From contig JASHTQ010000661.1 of NCBI GenBank assembly GCA_030040475.1, positions 1 to 14,804 on the forward strand: DNA of 14,804 nucleotides. Reading direction: 5' to 3'. Every line of letters starts with the position of its first letter. Position 1 is the stretch's first letter. The notes beneath the pieces were generated by a model that was not told the origin of the DNA, did no database searches, and saw only the letters and a program-made list of their open reading frames with translations. This document shows, piece after piece, positions 14,142-14,804 of the stretch. The position numbers were made by a program, and so were the translations under genes. Source of the stretch: Streptosporangiaceae bacterium. Lineage in GTDB: Bacteria > Actinomycetota > Actinomycetes > Streptosporangiales > Streptosporangiaceae.

Positions 14142-14804
14142 TCAGTCCTGGGCGTGGCGGTCCAGGAACTCGTAGATGTCGGCGTCGTCGACGCCGGGGA
14201 AGCTGCCTGCCGGAAGAGCGGCCAGGATGTGCGAGTGCGCGCGTGCGGACGGCCACGCCTTTCCTTCCCAGCGTTCGGCGAGCGCGAGGGGCGGACGGCT
14301 GCAGCACTCGCCGGCCGGGCAGGCAGACCGCTTCCTCGTTGTCGCCTCGCGGCCGCGGAACCAGCGCGAATGCTCGAACGGCACGCCGAGCGTGATGGCG
14401 AATCCCCGGTCGGCCCGCGGGTCGACCTGGGCGACGCAGAAGTAGGTGCCCGACGGGGTGTCGGAATACTGGCAGTAGGGCGAGAAGGGGTCGGCGGCGC
14501 CGAACACCTGGCGACCGGACCACTGGCGGCACATCCGCTGTCCCTCGATCGCGCCCGACGGGTCGGCGGGGAACAGCACCCCGTCGTTCTCGTAGGCCTT
14601 GTAGATGACGCCGCCCGCGTCGTTCTTCACGAAGTGGCAGGGCAGGTCCAGGTGGTGCGTGGCCAGGTTGGTGAACCTGTGCGCGGCCATCTCGTAGGAC
14701 ACGGAGAACAGGTCCACCAGGTCCTCGACCGCGATGTCGCGTGACTGCTTCGCGCCGGCCAGCACCGCCACCGCGGCGGGCTCGGGCATGAGCACGGCGG
14801 CGGC
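14142..14804 (-). CDS. RamB/ScfR-type regulator, C-terminal part (partial)
   Basis: The frame is open to the right edge, so this is the last 220 residues of a longer protein; its N-terminus lies outside. The first residues AAAVLMPEPAA match the end of an ImmA/IrrE (HExxH) domain, which in this family usually reads FAAALLMPE. Next come VEDLVDLFSVSYEMAAHRFTNLA and, from ~75 on, the ScfR (DUF2083) sensor-like domain. This includes RMCRQWSGRQVF, SPYCQYSDTPSGTYFCVAQ and a cysteine cluster ACPAGECCSRPP. Full-length relatives start with an XRE helix-turn-helix and control short-chain fatty-acid or glyoxylate/acetate genes (RamB of mycobacteria and corynebacteria). The target here is not visible. It is convergent with the 57-residue gene, 6 bases between stop codons. 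Confidence 0.82.
   Translation of the reverse strand, partial: AAAVLMPEPAAVAVLAGAKQSRDIAVEDLVDLFSVSYEMAAHRFTNLATHHLDLPCHFVKNDAGGVIYKAYENDGVLFPADPSGAIEGQRMCRQWSGRQVFGAADPFSPYCQYSDTPSGTYFCVAQVDPRADRGFAITLGVPFEHSRWFRGREATTRKRSACPAGECCSRPPLALAERWEGKAWPSARAHSHILAALPAGSFPGVDDADIYEFLDRHAQD

Noticed and set aside
13952..14395. Plus-strand 147-codon frame starting 10 bases before the small charged gene
   Set aside because: It runs through the convergent regulator gene on the other strand, and its third positions lack the expected G/C bias; the 57-residue frame fits the ribosome site and gene boundary better.

Overview
The window comes from a high-GC Gram-positive actinobacterium, probably a soil organism. 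The evidence is codons that almost all end in G or C, many GTG starts, an actinobacterial-type glgC/glgA pair, a DUF4032 protein, a 3Fe-4S ferredoxin next to a P450, an HLD-I haloalkane dehalogenase of the mycobacterial DhmA type, and a RamB/ScfR-type regulator. The genus cannot be fixed from the sequence. I see no phage genes, transposases, tRNA, rRNA or CRISPR array.

Layout. Positions 1-285 hold the 3' end of a DUF4032-type gene. It overlaps by 4 bases, tail to tail, with a 14-TM drug-efflux type MFS gene on the minus strand. A ~200-base divergent promoter region with a TTGCG-N3-CGCAA palindrome separates the MFS gene from a plus-strand secreted protein made of two degenerate sulfite-oxidase-like domains. 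Convergent to that gene are a haloalkane dehalogenase and a decayed nitronate monooxygenase with two internal deletions, one of them frameshifting. Next is a secreted ricin-B (beta-trefoil) lectin.

From 12364 down to 5880 the minus strand carries a closely spaced run: acyl-CoA dehydrogenase, ferredoxin, cytochrome P450, AI-2E/PerM-type membrane protein, glgC, glgA. Two junctions (ferredoxin/P450 and glgC/glgA) are 4-base GTGA overlaps, which implies translational coupling. A nested hairpin between the acyl-CoA dehydrogenase and the ferredoxin may split the run. glgC makes ADP-glucose, which GlgA/GlgM consumes. The P450 and ferredoxin are an oxidation pair that could act with the acyl-CoA dehydrogenase on a lipid or acyl substrate.

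The 444-base gap at 12365-12808 is structured. It has two small palindromes near the acyl-CoA dehydrogenase start, three copies of a 19-base hairpin repeat, a perfect 16-bp inverted repeat, a 16-base palindrome and a 9-bp nested hairpin. Beyond it lie a VanX-like D-Ala-D-Ala dipeptidase and a divergent, very small GntR-type winged-helix protein. Both appear to have -10 boxes exactly 6 bases before the start codon, which suggests leaderless mRNAs. The window ends with a 57-residue charged protein gene and the 3' part of a RamB/ScfR-type regulator, truncated by the window edge.

Most genes belong to known families. I did not find a clearly new defence or mobile system. The most unusual items are the multi-hairpin repeat region, the leaderless VanX/GntR pair, the acyl-CoA dehydrogenase-ferredoxin-P450 cassette and the doubly deleted nitronate monooxygenase.
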